From Nitrospinota bacterium (GTDB lineage Bacteria > Nitrospinota_A > JADGAW01), in NCBI GenBank assembly GCA_015231815.1, contig JADGAW010000060.1, positions 1 to 10,482 of the forward strand: a DNA stretch of 10,482 nucleotides, given 5' to 3'. The notes below the pieces were generated by a model. That model saw only the letters and a program-made list of their open reading frames with translations. It searched no databases and was not told where the DNA came from. The position numbers and the translations under genes are program-made. This document shows positions 1 to 7,168 of this stretch, piece after piece (positions within the stretch are counted from its first letter, which is position 1; the number at the start of each line of letters is the position of its first letter).

Positions 1-918
1 CCGGAAACTCAAGCAATTGTTCCTGTTCCCCCAAAAAATAAAAAAGCATTAGTCCCGCTTTCAAAAGCTACAGGAATAAAAAAGCTTGATGTCTTCGAAA
101 GTTATATTTCTCGAATTCGGAATATTCGACATTTGGAAGAGGACGAAGAATACGAATTAACAGTAAAGTACAAGGAGGAAAACGATGAGGTTGCTGCCTA
201 CAAGGTCGTTTCTTCCCACTTAATGCTGGTTGTGAAAATTGCCTACAGCTTTAATTACGCCTTTAATAATGTTATGGATCTTATTCAAGAGGGAAATATC
301 GGGCTCATGGAGGCGTTAAAAAAATTTGACCCTTACCGGGGGGTTCGCTTTTCTGCTTATGCCAGTTGGTGGATTCGAGCTTATATTATTAAGTACCTCA
401 TGGATAACTGGCGGTTAGTTAAGGTCGGTACTACAAATACTCGAAGAAAGCTTCTCTATAATTTAAAAAAAGAAAGAGAAAAACTTGAAGCTCAGGGAAT
501 AGAGCCCCATACAAAACTTTTAGCTGAACGACTTAATGTTACTGAAAAGGATGTTATCGAAATTGGTGAAGTAATTGATTCTCCTGATGTTTCATTGGAT
601 GCTCCAATTGGTGATGATAGTGGAGGAGCCACAACAATTGAAATTATTGCAGATACCCGACAGGATTATGCAAGCGATATTGAAACCAATATGCTCAGAA
701 AATTTATATCTGAACGAATAATGGAAATTCGGGAGACATTGTCCACAAAAGAACTCTTTATACTGGACAATAGACTTTTGAGTGAAACACCTTTAACTCT
801 TCAGGTAATTGGCGATAAGTATGGCGTAACCAAAGAAGCTATACGCCTTTCTGAAGCATCTCTCTTAAAAAAGCTGAAGAAAATTTTTTCAAAGCATGGT
901 GATTTAAAAGGATTATAA
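1..918 (+). CDS. rpoH: RNA polymerase sigma-32 (heat-shock) factor RpoH, 5' end outside window
   Basis: A sigma-70 family factor that would direct core RNA polymerase to heat-shock-type promoters. The frame is open to base 1, so the N terminus lies outside the window and 305 codons are visible. The TTG at 133 is internal (LEEDEE, the usual conserved start of region 1.2/2.1), not the gene start. Visible residues 93-111 are region 2.2 (DLIQEGNIGLMEALKKFDP), followed by region 2.3/2.4 (YASWWIRAYI, DNWRLVKVGTT). Residues 148-156 read RRKLLYNLK, a variant of the RpoH box (QRKLFFNLR) that separates sigma-32 from sigma-70. The region 4.2 helix-turn-helix is at about 266-294. Its recognition helix (VTKEAIRLSEASLL) departs from the usual TRERVRQLE pattern. 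A Pro-rich segment precedes region 1.2. The stop TAA is 80 nt before sucC with no clear terminator between, so read-through is possible. Family call is firm; heat-shock role is inferred. Confidence 0.9.
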   Translation, partial: PETQAIVPVPPKNKKALVPLSKATGIKKLDVFESYISRIRNIRHLEEDEEYELTVKYKEENDEVAAYKVVSSHLMLVVKIAYSFNYAFNNVMDLIQEGNIGLMEALKKFDPYRGVRFSAYASWWIRAYIIKYLMDNWRLVKVGTTNTRRKLLYNLKKEREKLEAQGIEPHTKLLAERLNVTEKDVIEIGEVIDSPDVSLDAPIGDDSGGATTIEIIADTRQDYASDIETNMLRKFISERIMEIRETLSTKELFILDNRLLSETPLTLQVIGDKYGVTKEAIRLSEASLLKKLKKIFSKHGDLKGL

Positions 919-949
919 ATTTCCTCCCGTTAGTAATTTAATTTTTTGG

Positions 950-960
950 GGTAAAATAGC
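950..960 (+). promoter_or_regulatory. Promoter-like box GGTAAAATAGC upstream of sucC
   Basis: The 11 bases GGTAAAATAGC end 38 nt before the sucC start. They contain TAAAAT (952-957), a good match to a -10 hexamer. The same 11 bases occur upstream of secA at 4175-4185. A -35 element is weak here: TTAGTA at 930-935 with 16-nt spacing is the best seen. Promoter function is inferred from the recurrence and the position. Confidence 0.35.
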
Positions 961-998
961 CAGCTCAGTTCATTTAATTAATAAAAAGGAGCTCTTTT

Positions 999-2162
999 AT
1001 GAAAATACATGAATATCAGGGAAAAACATTGCTTAAGCAGGTTGGGGTTGAAGTCCCTGTTGGTGAAGTGGCAAACAGTGTTGATGAAGCAGTTGCCATT
1101 GCAGAAAGACTGGAATTCAATGTCGCTGTTGTAAAAGCGCAAATACACGCAGGGGGAAGAGGCAAAGGCGGTGGTGTTAAATTAGCTAAAAGTCAGGGGG
1201 AAATTAAAAATATTGCAAACAGTATTATTGGCATGACGTTGGTAACTCACCAAACTGGTCCAGAAGGGAAATTAGTACAAAAAGTTCTTATTGAAGAGGG
1301 TATGGATATCGTTAAGGAACTTTATGCAAGTGTTCTCATTGACCGGGGAACTTCAAGGATTGTTTTCATGGCAAGTGAAGAAGGGGGAATGGACATAGAA
1401 GAAGTCGCTGAAAAAACTCCAGAGAAAATTATTAAGGAATATATTGACCCATCACTTGGTATGCAGGTTTTTCAGGCAAGAAAAATTGCTTTTAAATTAA
1501 ATATTCCTGCCAAGCTTGTCAACAGCGCAACAAAATTCTTTATGGGACTCTACTCTGCATTTATGAAGTTTGATTGTTCCCTTGTTGAAATTAACCCGAT
1601 GGTTCTCACGGGAGATAATAGGGTCTTGGCACTGGACTGCAAAATGGATATTGATGACAACGCCTTATATCGGCATAAAGATATTTTAGAATACAGGGAT
1701 ATAACTGAAGAAGACCCATTAGAGCTTGAAGCTTCAAAACATAGCCTGAACTATATAAAACTTGATGGAAGTATTGGATGTATGGTTAATGGTGCAGGTC
1801 TGGCAATGGCGACAATGGATATCATTAAATATTATGGTGCTGAGCCGGCAAACTTTCTTGATGTTGGGGGAGGAGCAAACGAGGAAATGATTGAAAATGC
1901 ATTCCGAATATTACTTTCCGATAAAAGTGTTAAGTCAGTTTTGATTAATATTTTTGGTGGTATTTTACGTTGTGATACACTTGCCAGCGGTATTGTACTG
2001 GCAGCAAAGAAAACCCACCTTAATTTACCCGTGGTAATCAGATTAGAAGGAACAAATGCAGAAGCTGGAGCTAAAATTCTTGAAAGATCGGGATTAAAGT
2101 TTGTTGTTGCACATGGAATGGGTGATGCTGCTCAGAAAGTCGTTGAAACTCTCAAGAATTAA
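999..2162 (+). CDS. sucC: Succinyl-CoA ligase (ADP-forming), beta subunit
   Basis: Beta subunit of succinate-CoA ligase, the TCA-cycle step that interconverts succinyl-CoA and succinate with formation of a nucleoside triphosphate. It is cytoplasmic and works as a complex with SucD. The 387-residue length is normal. The N terminus has the MKIHEYQGK start typical of SucC. The ATP-grasp glycine loop HAGGRGKGGGVK lies at residues 50-61. The Mg-binding region SLVEINPMV is followed by LDCKMDIDDNALYRH. The C-terminal CoA-ligase domain shows the family signatures FLDVGGGANEE and LINIFGGILRCD, then VIRLEGTNAE. The start is set by a strong Shine-Dalgarno sequence, AAGGAG at 986-991, 7 nt before the ATG. 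sucD follows after 17 nt. Nucleotide preference (ATP or GTP) cannot be read from the sequence with certainty. The family call is very secure. Confidence 0.97.
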   Translation: MKIHEYQGKTLLKQVGVEVPVGEVANSVDEAVAIAERLEFNVAVVKAQIHAGGRGKGGGVKLAKSQGEIKNIANSIIGMTLVTHQTGPEGKLVQKVLIEEGMDIVKELYASVLIDRGTSRIVFMASEEGGMDIEEVAEKTPEKIIKEYIDPSLGMQVFQARKIAFKLNIPAKLVNSATKFFMGLYSAFMKFDCSLVEINPMVLTGDNRVLALDCKMDIDDNALYRHKDILEYRDITEEDPLELEASKHSLNYIKLDGSIGCMVNGAGLAMATMDIIKYYGAEPANFLDVGGGANEEMIENAFRILLSDKSVKSVLINIFGGILRCDTLASGIVLAAKKTHLNLPVVIRLEGTNAEAGAKILERSGLKFVVAHGMGDAAQKVVETLKN

Positions 2163-2179
2163 GAGATTAAGGAGAAAAT

Positions 2180-3058
2180 ATGTCTATATTTGTTGATAAT
2201 AATACACGATTGGTAATTCAGGGAATTACAGGAAAAGAAGGTCAATTTCATGGCACTCAGTGCCAAACCTACGGAACAAATGTTGTTGCTGGAGTAACTC
2301 CAGGAAAAGGCGGAGAATCCACCTTGCAGAAGGTTCCTGTTTTTAACACCGTTGCAGATGCAGTTGATAAAACTCAAGCAAACACATCAGTTATTTTTGT
2401 TCCTCCTCCATTTGCTGCAGATGCAATTCTTGAAGCGGCTGATGCGGGTATAGAACTGATTGTATGTATAACAGAAGGTATCCCTCCCATTGATATGGTT
2501 GCAGTATATGACTATATACAAAAAAAAGGATGTCGGTTAATTGGTCCAAATTGTCCAGGAATTATTTCTCCCGGTAAATGTAAAATTGGAATTATGCCTG
2601 CTCATATTCACCGAGAAGGTAATATCGGCGTAGTTTCAAAAAGCGGAACGTTAACCTATGAAGCTGTTGGTCAATTAACGGCACTTGGATTAGGGCAATC
2701 AACATGTATTGGAATTGGTGGAGATCCGATTATAGGAACGCTCTTCGTTGACGCACTTGAAGCCTTTGAAAAGGATAATGATACTCATGCTATTGTTATG
2801 ATTGGAGAAATTGGTGGTAATGCTGAAGAAGAAGCAGCAGCATATATAAAAAAGAATATCAGCAAACCTGTCATTGGATTCATTGCAGGTCAAACAGCTC
2901 CTCCCGGTAGAAGGATGGGACATGCAGGTGCTATTATCTCAGGAGGTAAAGGAACAGCGGCAGAAAAAATAGCAGCAATGAAAGATGCAGGTATTTATGT
3001 TTGTGATACCCCAGCAACATTAGGCGAAACAACGAAAAAAGCTTTAGAATCACTTTAA
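2180..3058 (+). CDS. sucD: Succinyl-CoA ligase (ADP-forming), alpha subunit
   Basis: Alpha subunit of succinate-CoA ligase. It binds CoA and carries the histidine that is phosphorylated during catalysis. It has 292 residues, a usual length. The N-terminal CoA-binding Rossmann domain has QGITGKEGQFH at 14-24 and the VTPGKGG loop at 39-45. The motif LIGPNCPGIISPGK at 120-133 and the segment VVSKSGTLTYE at 151-161 are family hallmarks. The active-site histidine is His248 in GRRMGHAGAII, encoded by the CAT at 2921-2923. The ATG start has AAGGAG at 2169-2174, 5 nt upstream, and lies 17 nt after the sucC stop, so the two subunits are almost certainly made from one message. No convincing terminator follows the stop at 3058. 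Confidence 0.97.
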   Translation: MSIFVDNNTRLVIQGITGKEGQFHGTQCQTYGTNVVAGVTPGKGGESTLQKVPVFNTVADAVDKTQANTSVIFVPPPFAADAILEAADAGIELIVCITEGIPPIDMVAVYDYIQKKGCRLIGPNCPGIISPGKCKIGIMPAHIHREGNIGVVSKSGTLTYEAVGQLTALGLGQSTCIGIGGDPIIGTLFVDALEAFEKDNDTHAIVMIGEIGGNAEEEAAAYIKKNISKPVIGFIAGQTAPPGRRMGHAGAIISGGKGTAAEKIAAMKDAGIYVCDTPATLGETTKKALESL

Positions 3059-3059
3059 G

Positions 3060-3087
3060 TTGCATTTATTTGAAAATTATGTATGAT
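3060..3087 (+). promoter_or_regulatory. Candidate sigma-70-type promoter for the M23 peptidase gene
   Basis: TTGCAT at 3060-3065 and TATGAT at 3082-3087 are separated by 16 nt. The -10 matches TATAAT at five of six bases, while the -35 keeps only TTG. It sits directly after the sucD stop and 52 nt before the next ATG. The rest of the 81-nt gap is AT-rich and includes a 10-bp palindrome TATTCGAATA at 3115-3124. In such AT-rich DNA a match of this quality can arise by chance. Confidence 0.25.
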
Positions 3088-3139
3088 GTCTTTTTAAATT
3101 GCACACTTTGTTGCTATTCGAATAATAACGACACTTTAT

Positions 3140-4093
3140 ATGAAAAGTAAACTCAAAAATATACTGAAGAAAGACATCACGTTAATGGTCTTTTCTGACT
3201 ATTCAAATACTCCAAAAAAGTTTTTTCTTTCCCGAAAGTTAATTGTTACGGGTATGGTTTCAGTTTTCCTTTTTATTACAGGGATATCAGCTCTGTCCTA
3301 TCACTTCTACACAGAAAATATTCAATTAAAAGATATTTCTACAGCGATAAATGAATCCAAAACACTTACCCGCGATGAAATGGAGCGACAAAAGAAAGAA
3401 ATTAAAGTAATTGCAAACAACATCAAAGCCTTTTCTGAAGACTTAAATGAGCTGAAAGATTTTGATAAAAAAATTAGAATTATTACTGCTCTTGGTGGAC
3501 AAAACGATAGTTTCTTTGGAAAAGGGGGGCCTGAAGATAGAGACTTTATCAATATGGATGAGTTAATTGAAAGAAATGATACGGGGAAAGCTCTTGAATA
3601 TCTTTCAGAAGACATGCAAGAATTGAGAAAAGTTAGTAGTGTTCAGAAGAACAGTTTTATAGAAATTGACAAGTATTTGAGAAAGCAGACATCAATTCTT
3701 GCTTCAACTCCTTCTATTTGGCCAGTTAAGGGTTGGATAACTTCAGATTTTGGTTACAGGATCTCTCCCTTTACCGGGTTAAGAAAAATGCATGAAGGTA
3801 TTGATGTTGTCGCTAAACTAGGTACTCCTGTCATTGCTCCTGCATCTGGTGTTGTAACCAAGTCTCGTGAAGAAGGAGGCTATGGCTTAGTCGTCGAAAT
3901 TAAACATGGTTACGGATTAGTTACCCGATTTGGACACAACTCAAAACTTCTTGTAAAAGCAGGAGATAAAATTAGAAGAGGTCAGGTAATTAGTAAAGTT
4001 GGAAGTACAGGAAGAAGTACAGGCTCTCACCTCCATTATGAAGTTCTTCTCAATGGAGTTCCGGTAAACCCGATGAATTACATCATCAACTAG
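3140..4093 (+). CDS. Membrane-anchored M23 family metallopeptidase (LytM/NlpD-like)
   Basis: A zinc endopeptidase fold predicted to cleave peptide cross-links of peptidoglycan in the periplasm. The protein has 317 residues. A short basic cytoplasmic N terminus is followed by one membrane segment at about 34-54. A charged, coiled-coil-like stretch covers about 60-125, and the M23 domain covers about 190-317. The zinc ligands are present: His218 and Asp222 in MHEGID, and His299 in SHLHYE. The partner catalytic histidines His266 (RFGHNS) and His297 are also present, so the enzyme should be active rather than a degenerate amidase activator. The ATG at 3140 has no recognisable Shine-Dalgarno sequence, but it gives the basic N terminus and anchor expected of such proteins; the next in-frame ATG is codon 16. 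M23 genes of this anchor type next to secA are something I associate with delta-type genomes, unverified here. The physiological substrate is inferred. Confidence 0.92.
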   Translation: MKSKLKNILKKDITLMVFSDYSNTPKKFFLSRKLIVTGMVSVFLFITGISALSYHFYTENIQLKDISTAINESKTLTRDEMERQKKEIKVIANNIKAFSEDLNELKDFDKKIRIITALGGQNDSFFGKGGPEDRDFINMDELIERNDTGKALEYLSEDMQELRKVSSVQKNSFIEIDKYLRKQTSILASTPSIWPVKGWITSDFGYRISPFTGLRKMHEGIDVVAKLGTPVIAPASGVVTKSREEGGYGLVVEIKHGYGLVTRFGHNSKLLVKAGDKIRRGQVISKVGSTGRSTGSHLHYEVLLNGVPVNPMNYIIN

Positions 4094-4101
4094 GTTCAAC
4101 T

Positions 4102-4130
4102 ACCTTAACACCACACACCAAAACCTTAAC
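4102..4130. repeat. Pair of ACCTTAAC direct repeats
   Basis: ACCTTAAC occurs at 4102-4109 and at 4123-4130, exactly 21 bp (two helical turns) apart, just after the M23 peptidase stop codon. The second copy forms part of the terminator-like hairpin. Two in-phase octamers could be a binding site, but an 8-base repeat in AT-rich DNA is weak evidence. Confidence 0.3.
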
Positions 4131-4144
4131 GGTTTTTTCTTTTT
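4120..4144 (+). terminator. Weak intrinsic terminator-like hairpin after the M23 peptidase gene
   Basis: AAAACC (4120-4125) can pair with GGTTTT (4131-4136) around the loop TTAAC. It is followed by a T-rich run through 4144, interrupted by one C. Only two G-C pairs hold the stem, so efficiency is doubtful. Its place 26 nt after the stop codon and the T-tract make partial termination plausible. Confidence 0.4.
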
Positions 4145-4145
4145 G

Positions 4146-4186
4146 AGCTTTCACCATGAAAGCTACCTTTATAAGGTAAAATAGCT
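4146..4186 (+). promoter_or_regulatory. Two overlapping inverted repeats in the secA leader
   Basis: First element: AGCTTTC ACCAT GAAAGCT (4146-4164), a perfect 7-bp stem with a 5-nt loop. Second element: TACCTT TAT AAGGTA (4164-4178), a perfect 6-bp inverted repeat. AGCTA (4161-4165) can instead pair with TAGCT (4182-4186), so the first and second structures compete for the same bases. The pair may act as an operator in DNA or as alternative RNA folds upstream of secA. Either role is inferred from the symmetry. Confidence 0.4.
4175..4185 (+). promoter_or_regulatory. Promoter-like box GGTAAAATAGC upstream of secA
   Basis: The same 11 bases as upstream of sucC, here ending 28 nt before the secA ATG. 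TAAAAT at 4177-4182 would be the -10 element. It overlaps the right arm of the inverted repeat at 4164-4178, so a protein bound there could block the promoter. No good -35 lies at 16-18 nt upstream. TTGAGC at 4143-4148 would suit only another -10, TTTATA at 4168-4173, and with a long 19-nt spacer. Confidence 0.35.
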
Positions 4187-4213
4187 CCTTTTTAAATTTT
4201 TTAGGGAAATAGA

Positions 4214-6814
4214 ATGGCTTTAGAATTCTTAACAAAAATCTTTGGTTCAAAGAACGAAAGAGAATTAAAAACACTTAGGTCAATTGTGGATCGCATTAAC
4301 GCTCTGGAAGAATCAATTTCGGCATTAAGTGATACTCAATTAAAAGAAAAAACAGAAGAATTTAAAAAGCGATTTCAGGATGGAGAAAGCTTAGATGACC
4401 TTTTAGAAGAAGCATTTGCTGTCTGCCGTGAAGGGGGAAAACGGGCATTAAACATGAGGCATTTCGATGTGCAGCTTATTGGAGGCATTGTTCTTCATAA
4501 CGGAAAAATATCTGAAATGAAAACAGGTGAGGGAAAAACACTTGTTGCAACTCTTCCTATATATCTAAATGCATTAACAGGAAAAGGAGCACACCTTGTA
4601 ACGGTAAATGATTACCTTGCAAAAAGAGATGCCGAATGGATGAGTAAGCTTTATGGGTTCCTTGGAATGTCTGTCGGAATTATCCAAAACAGTATGGATG
4701 ATAAGGAAAGACAAGACGCTTACAATGCTGATATTACGTACGGAACCAATAACGAATATGGTTTTGATTATCTTCGTGACAATATGAAATTCAGGAAGGA
4801 AGACTTTGTTCAAAGAGAATTACACTTTGCCATCGTCGATGAAGTTGACTCAATCCTTATCGATGAAGCAAGAACACCTCTCATTATCTCAGGACCATCA
4901 GAAGGCTCTACCGAACTCTACTATACTGTAAATAAAATTTTTCCAAAATTAAAGCCTGAGGAACATTATACCGTTGATGAAAAAATCAGACAGGCTCACT
5001 TAACCGAAGAAGGTGTACAAAAGGTTGAAGAGTTAATGCATGTTGAGAATCTGTACGACCCATTAAATATCATGATACTTCATCATGTCAATCAAGCTTT
5101 AAAAGCTCATACACTTTTTACCAAAGATGTTGACTATGTTGTCAAGGAAAACAAGGTAATTATTGTTGATGAGTTCACCGGACGTCTCATGGATGGCAGA
5201 AGATATAGTGATGGTCTGCATCAGGCTTTGGAAGCAAAAGAAAAGGTGAAAATAGAATCGGAAAACCAAACATATGCAACTATTACCTTCCAGAATTATT
5301 TCCGAATGTACGATAAGCTTGCTGGAATGACTGGTACTGCAGACACTGAAGCACTGGAATTTAAAAAAATCTACAACCTTGATGTTGTTTGTATTCCTAC
5401 GAACCAAAACATGATTCGAAAAGATAACCCGGACAGGATTTACAAAACAAAAGGAGAAAAAAACAATGCTATTCTTCAAGAAATTCTTGAAACTCATGAA
5501 AAAGGACAACCAGCCCTTGTTGGAACTGCTTCAATAGAAAATTCAGAAAAAATAAGTGACTTTTTAAAGAAAAATAATATCGAACATAGCGTTTTAAATG
5601 CCAAGAACCATGAAGCTGAAGCGGAAATTATTTCTAAGGCAGGCCATAAAGGGATGATTACCATAGCAACAAACATGGCTGGTCGTGGAACAGACATTGT
5701 TCTTGGAGAAGGAGTCAGAGAAGTTGGAGGTTTGCATATTATTGGAACTGAAAGGCATGAAAGCAGAAGAATCGACAATCAGTTGAGAGGAAGATCAGGA
5801 CGACAGGGAGATCCGGGTTCTTCTCGCTTCTTTATTTCTCTTGAAGACGATCTTATGCGTATTTTTGGCTCGGATAAAATCAAAACTGTTATGGAAACCC
5901 TTGGCATGGAAGAGGGAGAACCCATCGAGCATAAGTTCATTACCAAAGCAATAGAAAATGCTCAGAAAAAGATAGAAGGTCATAACTTCGATATGAGAAA
6001 ACATCTGCTTGAGTTTGATGATGTTATGAATATCCAGAGAAAAATCATCTACGAACAAAGGGGAAATGTGTTGCGGGGAGAAGATATGCGTGAAGAGGTT
6101 ATTGAAATGGCAAATGAAACTGTAGAGACCTATGTTGACGAATTTGCCCCAGAAAATGTTTACCCCGAGGAGTGGAAAACTGAAGAATTGCTCGAAGCTA
6201 TCAGAAACGAGTTTGGAGTCAATATTCAGTATAAAGAAGGAAAAGTGAAGTACCTGCAAAGTGAGGATTGGGAAAATATTGAGGAGTCGGAACATATTGA
6301 TATTCTCCACGAAATTCAAAAATCGCTGAAGATATTTTATGAGGAAAAAGTTAAAACCTTTGGTGATGAGATTATTTCCGGGATTGAAAGACTTGTACTC
6401 CTTCAGGTAATTGATGGTCAATGGAAAGACCATCTTCTCAATATGGATCACTTACAGCAATCAGTGAGTTTGCGGGGTTATGCTCAAAAAAATCCAATAA
6501 ATGAATATAAACGGGAAGGGTTAGTTCTTTTTGATGAGATGATTCTCAGAATTAAGAAGGAAGTTGCTACAACTGTTTACCGTGTAGTACCCGTAGAATC
6601 CAGCGAAATCAGTGATTATGATAAAAAGATAGAAGAACTTTATGGAAGTCAGGAGACAGTAGAACATAGAGGTTCAGTTGAAGGGGAAGTGAAACCAGAG
6701 CAGGTTAAAGAAGAAAAAATCGCTCCAATAAAAAGAGATGCTCCAAAAGTTGGCAGAAACGATCCTTGTCCCTGTGGAAGTGGTAAAAAATATAAAAAAT
6801 GCTGCGGAAAGTAA
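4214..6814 (+). CDS. secA: Preprotein translocase ATPase subunit SecA
   Basis: The motor ATPase that drives unfolded preproteins through SecYEG. It is cytoplasmic and peripheral at the inner membrane. The 866 residues cover the whole protein. Walker A is MKTGEGKT at 102-109 and the DEAD-type box is DEVD at 209-212, the same positions as in E. coli SecA. It also has the motif IDEARTPLIISG, the segment TNMAGRGTDIVLGEG and motif VI (DNQLRGRSGRQGDPGSSR). The helical scaffold and two-helix-finger region include LEFDDVMNIQRK and DGQWKDHLLNMDHL. An acidic, variable linker precedes a C-terminal zinc-binding tail, NDPCPCGSGKKYKKCC, with cysteines 852, 854, 863 and 864, which typically binds SecB and phospholipid. 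The ATG at 4214 is preceded by AGGGA at 4203-4207. The stop is 1 nt from the next gene's ATG. The leader carries inverted repeats and a promoter-like box. Confidence 0.98.
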   Translation: MALEFLTKIFGSKNERELKTLRSIVDRINALEESISALSDTQLKEKTEEFKKRFQDGESLDDLLEEAFAVCREGGKRALNMRHFDVQLIGGIVLHNGKISEMKTGEGKTLVATLPIYLNALTGKGAHLVTVNDYLAKRDAEWMSKLYGFLGMSVGIIQNSMDDKERQDAYNADITYGTNNEYGFDYLRDNMKFRKEDFVQRELHFAIVDEVDSILIDEARTPLIISGPSEGSTELYYTVNKIFPKLKPEEHYTVDEKIRQAHLTEEGVQKVEELMHVENLYDPLNIMILHHVNQALKAHTLFTKDVDYVVKENKVIIVDEFTGRLMDGRRYSDGLHQALEAKEKVKIESENQTYATITFQNYFRMYDKLAGMTGTADTEALEFKKIYNLDVVCIPTNQNMIRKDNPDRIYKTKGEKNNAILQEILETHEKGQPALVGTASIENSEKISDFLKKNNIEHSVLNAKNHEAEAEIISKAGHKGMITIATNMAGRGTDIVLGEGVREVGGLHIIGTERHESRRIDNQLRGRSGRQGDPGSSRFFISLEDDLMRIFGSDKIKTVMETLGMEEGEPIEHKFITKAIENAQKKIEGHNFDMRKHLLEFDDVMNIQRKIIYEQRGNVLRGEDMREEVIEMANETVETYVDEFAPENVYPEEWKTEELLEAIRNEFGVNIQYKEGKVKYLQSEDWENIEESEHIDILHEIQKSLKIFYEEKVKTFGDEIISGIERLVLLQVIDGQWKDHLLNMDHLQQSVSLRGYAQKNPINEYKREGLVLFDEMILRIKKEVATTVYRVVPVESSEISDYDKKIEELYGSQETVEHRGSVEGEVKPEQVKEEKIAPIKRDAPKVGRNDPCPCGSGKKYKKCCGK

Positions 6815-6815
6815 A

Positions 6816-7154
6816 ATGCCTGATGATAATGTATTACAGCAAAAGCATGAATTGCTGATTTTATATGGAAAATATACTGACCAACTGTTCCTTGCATTGC
6901 AAAATGCTGATTTTCCACAGATAAATAAGCTTCAGGAAGAAAAAAATGGTATTATAATAGAGCTAGAGAGGCTTGATAGACTGCTCTCTGATATGGACAT
7001 CGACCAAAGCAGCCTTCAAAACCTTTTACAAGAGTTGGTTGAAAAAGAAAATAAGTATCAACAAAATATTGCAGTTGAGAAAAGTAAACTAAAAGATTAT
7101 TCTACTTCTCTTGAAAAAAATATTGGTGCAATTAAGCACTACCTTAAAACATGA
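6816..7154 (+). CDS. Small helical protein, possibly FlgN/FliT-like
   Basis: A 112-residue protein that looks entirely alpha-helical and is rich in Leu, Glu, Lys and Gln, with heptad-like spacing over most of its length. The N-terminal half (LYGKYTDQLFLALQNAD, then INKLQEEKNGIIIELERLD) follows the pattern of FlgN/FliT export chaperones, in which two helices are joined near a short Asp turn. I cannot identify a decisive motif, so another coiled-coil protein remains possible. The ATG at 6816 is chosen because it lies 1 nt past the secA stop, with GGAAA at 6806-6810 as a weak Shine-Dalgarno. An in-frame ATG at 6738 would overlap the secA zinc-tail codons and is not favoured. Translation is probably coupled to secA. 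The next gene, with a FlgM-like motif, mildly supports a flagellar role, since flgM and flgN are often neighbours. Confidence 0.75.
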   Translation: MPDDNVLQQKHELLILYGKYTDQLFLALQNADFPQINKLQEEKNGIIIELERLDRLLSDMDIDQSSLQNLLQELVEKENKYQQNIAVEKSKLKDYSTSLEKNIGAIKHYLKT

Positions 7155-7155
7155 T

Positions 7156-7162
7156 GAGGTGA
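7156..7162 (+). promoter_or_regulatory. Strong ribosome binding site fixing the start at 7169
   Basis: GAGGTGA, within TGAGGTGAT, is an almost full-length complement of the 16S 3' end. It lies 6 nt before the ATG at 7169 and directly after the preceding TGA stop. It is the strongest Shine-Dalgarno match in this gene cluster, so the second small gene can be translated independently of secA coupling. Confidence 0.7.
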
Positions 7163-7168
7163 TTTACC

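Noticed and set aside
111..129. Inverted repeat TCGAAT / ATTCGA
   Set aside because: It lies inside the sigma-factor coding region, where the encoded residues (SRIRNIRH) account for it. It is too short to suggest an operator.
133..918. Reading the sigma factor as a complete gene starting at TTG 133
   Set aside because: The frame is open and codes a plausible sigma-factor N-terminal region back to base 1. The TTG encodes Leu in the conserved LEEDEE-type segment, so the gene is simply cut by the window edge.
5795..6451. Long open frame on the minus strand inside secA (218 codons)
   Set aside because: It is an antisense shadow of a firmly identified gene, is Phe/Leu-rich without recognisable domains, and has no ribosome binding site.
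6738..6815. Extension of the small helical protein to the ATG at 6738
   Set aside because: This would overlap the conserved SecA zinc tail by 77 nt, has no Shine-Dalgarno, and gives residues unlike the rest of the protein. The ATG at 6816 directly after the secA stop is better.
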